Source: Coxiellaceae bacterium (lineage in GTDB: Bacteria > Pseudomonadota > Gammaproteobacteria > Coxiellales > Coxiellaceae). Taken from it: a stretch of DNA of 64,000 nt. The position numbers were made by a program, and so were the translations under genes. Position 1 is the stretch's first letter. Every line of letters begins with the position of its first letter. Of the stretch, positions 1 through 9,015 are shown in pieces. The stretch is from NCBI GenBank assembly GCA_029212925.1, contig JARGOB010000007.1:62001-126000 (forward strand), given 5' to 3'. Below the pieces are notes generated by a model, which saw only the letters and a program-made list of their open reading frames with translations, was not told the DNA's origin and searched no databases.

Positions 1-14
1 CCGAGGAGATAGCC

Positions 15-560
15 ATGAAACCACTCATCATCAGTTGCTTTATTACCGCAGCAATCGCTTTGCCAGCCAGCAGCTTAGTTGCCGCCACACCTGCAGATAC
101 CAATGCAAATACTAATTCCAGTCTTGTTGCTGAAACCCCACCCAACACGTCCAGCGACACCCCTTTGGGTTCATCATCCAATCCTGCTGATGACCCATTA
201 GCCAGCACTAATGCAAATACTACACCGGATACTTCTGCTGATACATCCTCTGAAAAACCTTCTGGAACATCAGCCATTAAACCTTGCAAATTAGTGTCTG
301 ATTTTCAGGCCACTAATCGCTATGTTTATCAATGCAAAAGCGGTGAAAGCTATAACATCGATGCTGCAAAATTACGTCACTGCAAAACCGGCGGCATAGC
401 AAAAGAAGACAGCACCGTCAGTAAAAATATTTATTCTCTATTTTGCAATGATGGCTCGAGTACCACAGCAACTTGCACCAATGGCTTCTTTAACAAGCCA
501 CATCAATTAATGATCAACGGCACCAAGCAAATTGTTATTACCTGCCAGGACAACAGTTAA
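15..560 (+). CDS. secreted low-complexity hypothetical protein
   Basis: 181-aa protein of unrecognised family. The first ~24 residues form a Sec signal peptide (MKPLI then a hydrophobic stretch ending near SSLVAAT). Residues ~25-90 are a Ser/Thr/Asn/Pro-rich low-complexity linker with imperfect repeats of the type ANTxxDTSxDT. The C-terminal ~90 residues are Cys-containing (six Cys, possibly disulfides) and look like a small folded exported domain. The start is supported by GAGGAG 7 nt upstream. The only partner visible is the convergent pepN. Function unknown; export is a sequence-based prediction. Confidence 0.7.
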   Translation: MKPLIISCFITAAIALPASSLVAATPADTNANTNSSLVAETPPNTSSDTPLGSSSNPADDPLASTNANTTPDTSADTSSEKPSGTSAIKPCKLVSDFQATNRYVYQCKSGESYNIDAAKLRHCKTGGIAKEDSTVSKNIYSLFCNDGSSTTATCTNGFFNKPHQLMINGTKQIVITCQDNS

Positions 561-564
561 ATTA

Positions 565-660
565 TGGATCCCGGCTCGGAGGCCGGGACTAAATCGTCAT
601 TGCGAACCACGTAGTAGCGCGGTAATCTAGATTGCCTCGTCGCAAGCTCCTCGCAATGAC
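565..660. repeat. dispersed palindromic repeat (composite)
   Basis: Two adjacent palindromes between convergent genes. The first is GGATCCCGG-ctcgga-GGCCGGGA-like (566-589). The second runs from GTCATTGCGA (596) to TCGCAATGAC (660), whose ends are exact reverse complements. The second type recurs at 16037-16138 and the first type at many intergenic sites in this window. Confidence 0.8.
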
Positions 661-676
661 ATAGCTGATGACAACA

Positions 677-3349
677 CTAAGCCAGCGACGCTGAAACCAC
701 CTCATAAACATCCGGCGACAAACCTTCCACAGCAATAATGCGCTCCAACTGCTGCTTCATTAATTTCTGGCGACCTTTATCCAGTTTCTGCCAACGAATC
801 AACGGTTCGCATAGACGCGCTGCGGTTAAACGATTATGTTGATCTAAAGCAATCACCTGATCTGCCAAAAAGGCATAACCAGAACCATCGGCAGCATGAA
901 AATGTATTAAATTAGCTGTAAATGCCCCCACCAAAGAACGCACATTATTCGGATTTAATAAATTAAAGGCATCACTAGCAACAATCGACTTTACTTCAGC
1001 CAACGTATTAGGCAACGAAGAGCATGCTTGCACCGCTAACCACTTATCCATCACTAATGCCTCATCATGCCAACGCTGACGAAAATCGATTAAAGCTTGC
1101 TGACGCACAGGATTATCCAAGTCATTCAAGGCGGTTAAAGCCGCCATACTATCCGTCATGTTTTCAGCTGTGTCAAACTGCTGCTTTACCACATCAACCA
1201 TATCGTCTGAGGCTAATGCCGCAAGGTAATGTAACGCCACACTCTTCAGGCTGCGCTTTGCTGCATTCGCTGGTGAATATTCCGGCGCCAAATCGCTGGT
1301 AATGCGATTATATGTATCAAGCCATTCGTCTTGCAACTGCATTGCCAGCGCTTCAATAATTGTATTACGAACCACATGCACAGCATCAACGTCTGCTTCC
1401 GGCATTACCTGCATTAAATAGTTTTCCGTCGGCAGGGTAAACAATAATGCTAATAGTTGTTGATCTTCGTTTCTATTTTTTAGCATCGTCGATAAGTGTG
1501 ACAGCAACACCATATCTAAATGCGCATCGTATTTTCCTTTACGACGATATTCTTCAACACCGGCCAAAATTAAGCGTACAAAATATTGTTGCGATGCATC
1601 CCAACGACTAAACGCATTGGTGTCTTTGGTCATCAACGTCAATAATTCTTGATCGCTATAAGCATAATGCAATTTCACTGGCGCCGAAAAATCGCGCAGC
1701 AAAGACAAGGCCGGTTGCTGCTCAACGTTAATAAATTCAAATACCTGATCTTCTTCAGTGATATCTAAAATACGTGTGCCGCTTAACGCATCATCCTCAT
1801 CTTTTAATTGAGTTGGCATTTCACCGTCTGCAGACATAAAGCCTATCGACAGTGGCATTTCATAGGGTAGCTTATGATCTTGACCAGGACCCGGTGTTTT
1901 CGGGCAATGTTGTCGCACTTCCATTTTTAATGTTTTAGCTTTCGTATCGTAATCAGCTTTTACAGTCAGCTCAGGTGTGCCACCTTGTTTATACCAGCGA
2001 CAGAACTGAGTAAGATCTTTGCCAGACACATCCTGCATCACCGCTATAAAATCTTCCGTCGTTACCGCTTGCCCATCATAACGTGAAAAGTATTCATCCA
2101 TTGCTTCACGGAATTTTTCTTTACCCATAAAGGTCCGTATCATACGAATCACTTCAGAACCTTTCTCATAAACCGTCACAGTATAAAAATTATTAATCTC
2201 AATATATTGTTCCGGACGAATCGGATGTGACATTGGCCCTGCATCTTGAGCAAATTGAACATTACGAATGGTATTTGCCGCCTTAATACGCACCAACAAC
2301 GGTGAAGTCATGTCCTCGCAAAACAGCTGCTCGCGCAAAACCGTCAGGCCTTCTTTTAATGTAATCTGAAACCAATCACGGCAAGTAATACGGTTACCCG
2401 ACCAGTTATGAAAATATTCATGGCCAATCACACGCTCAATATTGGCATAATCCGCATCAGTCGCTGTATCTTGGCGTGCCAATACGCACTTCGTATTAAA
2501 AATATTGAGTCCTTTGTTTTCCATCGCACCCATATTAAAATCGCTAACTGCAACCACCATATAAATATCTAAGTCGTATTCACGACCAAATGTATCTTCA
2601 TCCCACTTCATTGAACGCACTAACGAATCCATTGCAAATTGGCCTTGATCCAAAAAGCCGCGCTCCAAAAATAAACGTAATGCCACCTGACGACCTGACA
2701 TCGTCGTAAACGTATCTTCAATTAAATCAAAATTACCCGCTACCAATGCAAACAAGTAACAAGGCTTTAATGATGGATCTTCCCACTTCACCCAATGTCG
2801 ACCACCTTCAAGCTCACGCTCTTCAATTAAATTACCGTTAGCTAATAGCATCGGATATAACTTTTTATCAGCCGTAATAGTCGTAGTAAATGTCGTCATT
2901 ACATCGGGACGATCCAGAAAATAAGTAATACGACGAAAACCTTCAGGCTCACACTGCGTACAATAATTTCCACTGGATTTATACAGACCACTCAACTCAG
3001 TATTTTCCTGAGGCTTAATCATCACTACAGTTTCTAGGTTAAATTTATCGGGTACATTATGAATAACCAGGCCATCATTAAGCACGGCATATTGCTTATC
3101 ATCGAGCTTTTTACCATTTAAGGCAATATCGCGCAGCTCCAACTCTTCGCCATTTAGGCGCAAATCTGTCGCGTGTGTTTTTGCTTTTGGATTGCGTTTA
3201 AAATGTAAAATGGCTCGCACCAATGTTTCATCTTCATGTAAATCAAAGTGTAAATGCACATTTTCAATAATAAAATCGGTCGGTTGATAATCACTGAGGT
3301 ATTTAGTATTTGGCGCACTTTCACCGGTTGGCTTTTCAACAGCTACCAT
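677..3349 (-). CDS. pepN: aminopeptidase N
   Basis: 890-aa M1-family zinc aminopeptidase, close to the usual ~870-890 aa of proteobacterial PepN, which removes N-terminal residues from peptides in the cytoplasm. Visible motifs: the exopeptidase signature GAMEN (in MGAMENKGLNIFN), the zinc site HEYFHNW and the downstream zinc-ligand Glu in TLKEGLTV, followed by the C-terminal helical domain starting near residue 540. No signal peptide. Transcribed alone; 45 bp separate its start from the nhaA stop. An intact, ordinary housekeeping gene. Confidence 0.97.
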   Translation of the reverse strand: MVAVEKPTGESAPNTKYLSDYQPTDFIIENVHLHFDLHEDETLVRAILHFKRNPKAKTHATDLRLNGEELELRDIALNGKKLDDKQYAVLNDGLVIHNVPDKFNLETVVMIKPQENTELSGLYKSSGNYCTQCEPEGFRRITYFLDRPDVMTTFTTTITADKKLYPMLLANGNLIEERELEGGRHWVKWEDPSLKPCYLFALVAGNFDLIEDTFTTMSGRQVALRLFLERGFLDQGQFAMDSLVRSMKWDEDTFGREYDLDIYMVVAVSDFNMGAMENKGLNIFNTKCVLARQDTATDADYANIERVIGHEYFHNWSGNRITCRDWFQITLKEGLTVLREQLFCEDMTSPLLVRIKAANTIRNVQFAQDAGPMSHPIRPEQYIEINNFYTVTVYEKGSEVIRMIRTFMGKEKFREAMDEYFSRYDGQAVTTEDFIAVMQDVSGKDLTQFCRWYKQGGTPELTVKADYDTKAKTLKMEVRQHCPKTPGPGQDHKLPYEMPLSIGFMSADGEMPTQLKDEDDALSGTRILDITEEDQVFEFINVEQQPALSLLRDFSAPVKLHYAYSDQELLTLMTKDTNAFSRWDASQQYFVRLILAGVEEYRRKGKYDAHLDMVLLSHLSTMLKNRNEDQQLLALLFTLPTENYLMQVMPEADVDAVHVVRNTIIEALAMQLQDEWLDTYNRITSDLAPEYSPANAAKRSLKSVALHYLAALASDDMVDVVKQQFDTAENMTDSMAALTALNDLDNPVRQQALIDFRQRWHDEALVMDKWLAVQACSSLPNTLAEVKSIVASDAFNLLNPNNVRSLVGAFTANLIHFHAADGSGYAFLADQVIALDQHNRLTAARLCEPLIRWQKLDKGRQKLMKQQLERIIAVEGLSPDVYEVVSASLA

Positions 3350-3394
3350 GATTTTTCTCGCTAGGTTTATTTATAGAATGGCGACATTCTAGCA

Positions 3395-4582
3395 CTAATA
3401 CGTAAACGTTTCACGCCTGGGATTCCCTAAGCGCAACAACAAATAACCAGCAACACCTGATAACAATGAGCCTAACAACACACCCATGCGCACAAATGCC
3501 ATATGCTCCATACTGGCGAATGCCAATGAACCAATAAATAAACTCATGGTAAAACCAACACCAGCAATCATCGACATGCCATAAATCCCCAGCCAATTAC
3601 TGTTATGCGGTATACGAGCCCATTTCAATTTAATAGCCACCCAAGTGAAAATGAAAATACCAAACTGCTTACCAAAAAATAGGCCTAAGGTGATACCCAA
3701 AGGAATCGGATGTAATAACATATCCCAACTCATGCCTTTAAATGAGATACCCGCATTAGCAAAGGCAAACAATGGCAAAATCAAAAATGCCACCCACGGA
3801 TGCAGTGAGTGCTCTAGTTCACGCACTGGTGAAACACTACCACCATCCTTAGTTGGCACACGCAATGGAATAGCAAAGCCGACAATGATCCCCACTAGTG
3901 TGGCATGCACCCCAGACTTCAACACACAAACCCACATAATCAAAGCAATAATAAAATAAGCAGCACGATGAGTTACGTGAAAACGATTAAACAACACCAA
4001 CACAACCGTCAATCCTGCCGCGACTAACAACAAGGCTAAAGAAATATGATTTGTGTAGAAAATAGCAATAATGACAATGGCACCGATATCATCAAAAATA
4101 GCCAGTGCCGTTAAAAATATCTTTAATGAAGGTGGAATACGTGACTTTAATAACGCCAAAATACCCAAGGAAAATGCAATATCAGTAGCCGTAGGGATCG
4201 CCCATCCGCGCAAATTATCACCATGACCATGGTTAAGTGCTATATATATCACTGCCGGCACAACCATGCCACCTGCCGCCGCAATAGCGGGTAATACGGC
4301 TTTAGCCTTAGTGTTTAACTCACCCTCAAATAATTCGCGCTTAATCTCAAGCCCGACTAGCAGAAAGAAAAAGACCATCAATCCGTCATTAACCCACAAC
4401 AACACCGGCTTCGCTAACTCAAAATCACCCAGCCGAATACTAAACGTTTGGTTAAATATCGCGTGGTAGTAAATTGACCAACCGCTATTGTCGAGTATCA
4501 ACGCCAGTATTGCCGCCAAAAAAAGTACAACACCACCACTACTCTCTAACTTAATAAACTCACGCAAAGTTCTTACGGGCAT
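3395..4582 (-). CDS. nhaA: Na+/H+ antiporter NhaA
   Basis: 395-aa inner-membrane antiporter exchanging Na+ or Li+ for protons, important for sodium and alkaline pH tolerance. About 12 hydrophobic segments are visible. Family motifs present: GLEIKRELFEGEL and TATDIAFSLGIL, with the transport-site Asp pair in LAIFDDIGAIVII. The start ATG at 4582 has AGGAAG 3 nt upstream, with AGAGG just before it. It is divergent from the CPA1 antiporter at 4630, so the two sodium/proton antiporters share a 47-bp promoter region. Confidence 0.97.
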   Translation of the reverse strand: MPVRTLREFIKLESSGGVVLFLAAILALILDNSGWSIYYHAIFNQTFSIRLGDFELAKPVLLWVNDGLMVFFFLLVGLEIKRELFEGELNTKAKAVLPAIAAAGGMVVPAVIYIALNHGHGDNLRGWAIPTATDIAFSLGILALLKSRIPPSLKIFLTALAIFDDIGAIVIIAIFYTNHISLALLLVAAGLTVVLVLFNRFHVTHRAAYFIIALIMWVCVLKSGVHATLVGIIVGFAIPLRVPTKDGGSVSPVRELEHSLHPWVAFLILPLFAFANAGISFKGMSWDMLLHPIPLGITLGLFFGKQFGIFIFTWVAIKLKWARIPHNSNWLGIYGMSMIAGVGFTMSLFIGSLAFASMEHMAFVRMGVLLGSLLSGVAGYLLLRLGNPRRETFTY

Positions 4583-4629
4583 AGCTTCCTCTCATTGCGA
4601 CTTGAATAGCAATACTTTATCATGCTGAT

Positions 4630-5874
4630 ATGAATGCGTACACAATCCTAGCGATCATCATCACACTGGCTGTATTAATCGGTTACATTAATCACCGATT
4701 CATTCGCCTGCAAATGACCATTGCCATTATGGCCGGCGCCATGATCTTGTCATTACTGCTTTTATTTTTACAGTATACAGGCGCGACGAACATCACTCCG
4801 CATGTAGCCCACATGATAGAAAAACTCGACTTTAGGCATTTACTATTAAACGGCATGCTAAGTTTCTTATTGTTTGCTGGCGCCTTTACTGTCGACTTGG
4901 ATCTTTTAAAACAACAACGCTGGCAAATTGGTATATTAGCCTCTGTAAGCACCGTCGCTTCAGCACTCATTGTAGGCTACCTGGCTTATTGGTTATTACC
5001 GTTTCTAGGCATCCATTTGCCACTGATTTATTGTTTCTTATTTGGCTCATTGATTTCGCCCACCGACCCCATTGCGGTATTAGCCACATTTAAAGAGGTC
5101 GGCGCACCCAAGTCTTTAGAAGTATGCGTTGCCGGTGAATCACTATTTAATGACGGTGTTGGTATCGTCATGTTTACGACGCTGTATCAATTAGCCTTTA
5201 CCAGCACAACGATTACTGCTGGCACAGTAACACTGTTATTTTTAAAGCAAGCCGTCGGCGGTATTGCTTATGGTGTCATCATCTCTTGGATTGTGTCGAC
5301 ATTATTAAAATCAGCCAAAGGTCGAAAAATGGCGATGTTATTGACCATCGCATTAGTCACCGGCGGTTATCAATTAGCGCTAGCGATAGATATCTCTGGC
5401 CCACTAGCGATGGTGGTAGCTGGTATTTATTTAGGCCACCAAGCACGTCGCGGTGACTTCGGCAAAAGCACCGTTGAAGCCATGGACGTTTTTTGGGAAT
5501 TGATTGATGAAATATTAAACGCCATCTTATTTTTATTAATTGGTCTCGAGCTGCTCACACTCAATATTCACGGCAAACAATTAATAGCCTTATTTGCTGC
5601 AATCCCTATCGTATTACTAATTCGATTAGTAACGGTCGCCATTCCCATGCGCGCCTTCAAGCATCGAGGCAAAACCGTGCCCTATACCATTAGCATTTTA
5701 ACGTGGGGTGGGTTACGCGGGGGCTTAGCTGTCGCACTAGCTTTATCACTACCCGCCGGTAGCGATCGACATTTAATACTGGCAATGACCTATGCGATTG
5801 TTGCGTTTGCTGTGATTGTGCAGGGGCTATCGATTAAGTCGTTAATTAGACTCAGCAAACAAACAAAAGCTTAA
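4630..5874 (+). CDS. CPA1-family Na+/H+ antiporter (NhaP/YjcE type)
   Basis: 414-aa multipass protein of the monovalent cation:proton antiporter-1 family, about 12 membrane segments. The core motif SPTDPIAV (residues ~140) and the ion-site region GESLFNDGVGIV are intact, as is the late TWGGLRGGLAVALALS segment typical of NhaP-type exchangers. It lacks the long cytosolic C-terminal tail of larger members. Divergent from nhaA. A second member of the same family starts beyond the right edge of the window (63081-64000), so the genome has at least two. Exact ion specificity cannot be read from sequence. Confidence 0.92.
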   Translation: MNAYTILAIIITLAVLIGYINHRFIRLQMTIAIMAGAMILSLLLLFLQYTGATNITPHVAHMIEKLDFRHLLLNGMLSFLLFAGAFTVDLDLLKQQRWQIGILASVSTVASALIVGYLAYWLLPFLGIHLPLIYCFLFGSLISPTDPIAVLATFKEVGAPKSLEVCVAGESLFNDGVGIVMFTTLYQLAFTSTTITAGTVTLLFLKQAVGGIAYGVIISWIVSTLLKSAKGRKMAMLLTIALVTGGYQLALAIDISGPLAMVVAGIYLGHQARRGDFGKSTVEAMDVFWELIDEILNAILFLLIGLELLTLNIHGKQLIALFAAIPIVLLIRLVTVAIPMRAFKHRGKTVPYTISILTWGGLRGGLAVALALSLPAGSDRHLILAMTYAIVAFAVIVQGLSIKSLIRLSKQTKA

Positions 5875-5935
5875 CATTTCACATGCTCTCTTGCGCTGAA
5901 CCATGATTACTATCAAGGCACACAGCTTATAAGCT

Positions 5936-6004
5936 GTCATCCCGGCCAACGAGCCGAGATCCAGGGGAAATATATATCTGGATTCCCACTTTCGCGAGAA
6001 TGAC
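5936..6004. repeat. dispersed palindromic repeat
   Basis: Begins GTCATCCCGG and ends GAGAATGAC, with CTGGATTCCC in the right arm, a divergent member of the GGATCCCGG/CCGGGATGAC repeat family. It lies between the convergent antiporter gene and dnaQ, 4 bp from the dnaQ stop. Confidence 0.7.
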
Positions 6005-6008
6005 AAAC

Positions 6009-6698
6009 CTATTCATCAGGCTGTGTAACCAGCTTATCAACAAACGCTTGATGCGCCTGTAGCTCTTCATCTGTCGCTTTAATGACCGGCAATGGTTGCT
6101 CGTCACGCTGCCATTTCATTTTTCGTTCAGCGCGCGCCTGCTTTTGCTCTTCACTATCACCAGCAGCAAACAAACCCTTTTGACCGCCAGTCATTAATAG
6201 ATACACTTGCGCTAAAAGATCCGCATCAATTAATGCGCCATGCAAATCACGCTTGGAATTATCAACATGCAAACGCCGGCATAAGGCATCCAAATTATTT
6301 TGTTGGCCAGGGAATTTTTTACGTGCCATCGCCAGTGTATCAACAACACTACAATAATCCGCTACTTGCCCTAAGCTAGCATTATACAAACGAAATTCAT
6401 GATTAATAAAACCAACATCAAACGGTGCGTTGTGAATCACTAATTCAGCACCTTTGATATAGTCATAAAACTCATCGGCTAATTTAGCGAACACCGGCTT
6501 ATCAACCAAAAATTCATTTTTAATGCCATGAACTGCTATAGCTCCGGCTTCAATCTGACGCTCAGGATTAATATACACATGGTAATCATTGCCGGTTAAA
6601 CGGCGATTCACCATCTCCATGCAGCCGATTTCAATAATACGATGGCCTTGTTGCGGACTAATACCCGTGGTTTCAGTATCTAAGATGATTTGGCGCAT
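6009..6698 (-). CDS. dnaQ: DNA polymerase III epsilon subunit, 3'-5' proofreading exonuclease
   Basis: 229-aa DEDDh exonuclease that proofreads for the replicative polymerase. Exo I motif DTETTG at residues 7-12, Exo [15 protein letters not shown] around residue 90, and Exo [18 protein letters not shown] around residue 153 are all present. A C-terminal tail (the part that contacts the alpha subunit in the E. coli protein) follows. AAGGA lies upstream of the ATG. The gene overlaps the rnhA 3' end by 19 bp in the same direction, whereas in E. coli rnhA and dnaQ are divergent. Confidence 0.95.
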   Translation of the reverse strand: MRQIILDTETTGISPQQGHRIIEIGCMEMVNRRLTGNDYHVYINPERQIEAGAIAVHGIKNEFLVDKPVFAKLADEFYDYIKGAELVIHNAPFDVGFINHEFRLYNASLGQVADYCSVVDTLAMARKKFPGQQNNLDALCRRLHVDNSKRDLHGALIDADLLAQVYLLMTGGQKGLFAAGDSEEQKQARAERKMKWQRDEQPLPVIKATDEELQAHQAFVDKLVTQPDE

Positions 6699-7129
6699 TT
6701 TTCTATTCCTTGATTCGCAAGTTCATCAGCAATTTCATTTTCTGGATGACCGGTATGCCCGCGCACCCAATGCCACTCCACTTTATGGTGTCTTTCTACT
6801 TGCTGTTCTAATGTTTGCCACAAATCAGCATTCTTGACCGGTTTTTTAGCTGCTGTACGCCAACCGTTTTTTTTCCAGTTAGTAATCCATTCCGTCATGC
6901 CTTTACGTACGTATTGTGAATCAGTGGTAATACTAACATCACAGGCATGTTTAATGGCACGCAAGCCTTCAATCGCCGCCATCAGCTCCATACGATTATT
7001 GGTGGTTTCTCGTTCACCGCCACACAAGCGTTTTTCAGTGGTATCATGACGCAACAACACTCCCCAGCCGCCCGGCCCTGGGTTTCCGCGGCAAGCACCA
7101 TCCGTAAATAATTCGACAAGTTTTGGCAT
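6680..7129 (-). CDS. rnhA: ribonuclease HI
   Basis: 149-aa type I RNase H that cleaves the RNA strand of RNA-DNA hybrids. All four carboxylates are visible: [16 protein letters not shown] near the N-terminus, [16 protein letters not shown], and NEIADELAN near the C-terminus. Length is typical (E. coli 155 aa). Same-strand and overlapping with dnaQ, so the two are probably co-transcribed. Upstream lies the first orphan gene inserted into this otherwise conserved neighbourhood. Confidence 0.97.
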   Translation of the reverse strand: MPKLVELFTDGACRGNPGPGGWGVLLRHDTTEKRLCGGERETTNNRMELMAAIEGLRAIKHACDVSITTDSQYVRKGMTEWITNWKKNGWRTAAKKPVKNADLWQTLEQQVERHHKVEWHWVRGHTGHPENEIADELANQGIEKCAKSS

Positions 7130-7197
7130 AACATCCCTTAGCTCTATATAGTAGAGCCGACATCATACACGGAAAATTGAGCGCTTCACACAGTCAC

Positions 7198-8847
7198 TTA
7201 AGTAAAGCAAGAAGGACCTCTGGTTGGCTCAGGCGCCTCAACCGTGGCGACCGCCGTACCTGTTGGTAAAGGGGTAGACCCTGTTGCACCAGCAAAGGGA
7301 GCCCTAGCCACTCCAGGTTCGAAGTCACTGGTAACAAGCGCATGCAACTGCTCATCCGTTTGTAAGGTAATGGAATCGGCAAGCTGCATCACCAATGGCT
7401 GCATACACATAAAGACAGCGACCATATCTGACATAGGCTCTACTTTTTGAGAATGCGACACTAAATAATCATAACGAGTTTCAACAAACGTACTCGCTAA
7501 TTTATGGATAGCCGCCTTGTCTAATGGTCTGGCAAAGACCTCATCTAATAGCCCTATAAACAAGTTGACCTTGTCAATATCTGCGGGTGGTCGCACAACC
7601 GAATCACTCAACCTAAAAGTGTCAAGCAATGCTCTTATGCGACCCGCGAATAGCTGATTAGCGCTAGACACCTCACCCGTAAGTGCGGCTGAAGAGTCAA
7701 AGTAACGACTGTAATGCTGCTTGGCTACTGTATCAGTCGGCACCTCAATATCCATAGCTTTTAGCGCATCCACTACAGAACTCTCTCGCAATACACATTC
7801 CTGAACAAATAAAGTTAAGTCATCTGTCTGCCAATCAAAGTTTCTTGTCTGAGTAATCCCCAACAAACGTTGCCTATTTGTTTCTTCAGTATCAAGGTGT
7901 CTCATCAACGCATCATACACAGGTAAATCGATGCAAGACCGTACGTGCTCATCATGTTGAACATACAACTGCTCAAGCTGTTTTTGATACGCGTCATACA
8001 CAGCGTCAAAGCCTATTGCATCTAAATCATCATCGGCCTTAACTAAATCCAGCTTAAGTAATCTTTCTTTCAGCTCAGCAACCGGCAGAGGCTCTTCTTC
8101 ATGTTTTTTGTATCGTGCAAACTCAAGCAAGGCTTTAACTAAATCATTGACGGGGTTAGACGCTAACCATTGCTGGCGTCGCTGCTTTATCGCAGCACGC
8201 GGTTGCCACATATTGTATTGTTGAATATGCATATGTTGCACACATGCAATCTCCCGCACTTTGGCTTGTAACATACCCAAATCAAAATCACCCGACTTGC
8301 CAAATTTTTCTATGACTTTACCGATAAATCCTGTACTTCTGAATTTTTCAGCCAATAACGGCTCAATTGCACGAACGTTTATATGTTCGGCAAAAGCATC
8401 TAATAGTGGCGTTGCTGATGTAGGACTTATTTTAGGTAATAGCATTAAATCAAAATCTATAAGCTCACTACGAGAATACGATCCTTGCGTTAGCAGTGCC
8501 ATTGCAACATGAGATAAACGTTTTGTAATTTCATCACGCGGAATAATACCCATTTGCAAATCACCATCGGTGACTTGTAGTGCATCCACATGTTTGCGAG
8601 GCTTAAATGTTGACTCAATCAACGCCGCTAAACAACGTCGGTCAACAAGATCCATCAGTACTTGCCGAATATTAACTAGCATGTCGAGTGTACGAGGACT
8701 TGAATGCCCAGTCGCAGACGGAGCACTAGCGGCCGCTTCCGTTTCAGCAATCCACATATCGACATCCACTATATAAGCCGCCAATTCTGCCGCAAAATCT
8801 TTGGTGATTACATCTAGCCTTAAAATAGGTGTTGTAAAAAGTCGCAT
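7198..8847 (-). CDS. orphan protein, paralogue of the 9016-10626 gene
   Basis: 549 aa from the ATG at 8847 (a TTG one codon upstream is less likely). No recognised domain, signal peptide or membrane segment; it looks mostly helical and soluble. It is clearly paralogous to the next gene upstream. Shared segments include VITKxFAAE at the N-terminus, RQQWL mid-protein, DDxLD followed by AYxxQxxQLYxxHD, VAKxxYxxxFD, KPLDKA, and QPLVxQLxDxxTLQTD near the C-terminus. The last ~45 residues are a low-complexity Pro/Ala/Thr tail. It sits between rnhA and the yafS-like gene, a place normally without extra genes. A translocated effector is possible but unproven. Confidence 0.75.
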   Translation of the reverse strand: MRLFTTPILRLDVITKDFAAELAAYIVDVDMWIAETEAAASAPSATGHSSPRTLDMLVNIRQVLMDLVDRRCLAALIESTFKPRKHVDALQVTDGDLQMGIIPRDEITKRLSHVAMALLTQGSYSRSELIDFDLMLLPKISPTSATPLLDAFAEHINVRAIEPLLAEKFRSTGFIGKVIEKFGKSGDFDLGMLQAKVREIACVQHMHIQQYNMWQPRAAIKQRRQQWLASNPVNDLVKALLEFARYKKHEEEPLPVAELKERLLKLDLVKADDDLDAIGFDAVYDAYQKQLEQLYVQHDEHVRSCIDLPVYDALMRHLDTEETNRQRLLGITQTRNFDWQTDDLTLFVQECVLRESSVVDALKAMDIEVPTDTVAKQHYSRYFDSSAALTGEVSSANQLFAGRIRALLDTFRLSDSVVRPPADIDKVNLFIGLLDEVFARPLDKAAIHKLASTFVETRYDYLVSHSQKVEPMSDMVAVFMCMQPLVMQLADSITLQTDEQLHALVTSDFEPGVARAPFAGATGSTPLPTGTAVATVEAPEPTRGPSCFT

Positions 8848-8868
8848 CAAATATACCTGTTTAATTCT

Positions 8869-8898
8869 CTGGATGCCGGATCAAGTACGGCATGACAT
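8869..8898. repeat. dispersed palindromic repeat
   Basis: CTGGATGCCGGATCAAGTAC followed by GGCATGACAT. Arms ATGCCG/CGGCAT pair around a short loop. Same family as 10809-10837 and 56392-56420, with compensatory changes in the arms. Confidence 0.8.
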
Positions 8899-9015
8899 AC
8901 CTACCAATGAGTATAAATAGGTTAAATTAAACAGGCATTAAATAACTAACACCGCTTTCGATGCGCTATTCAGCACATATCAACAGCAGTGATTATAAAA
9001 CAACTTATCAATCAG

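Noticed and set aside
1024..1302. A 92-aa plus-strand reading frame inside pepN.
   Set aside because: Shadow of the minus-strand pepN frame; pepN is intact and conserved throughout.
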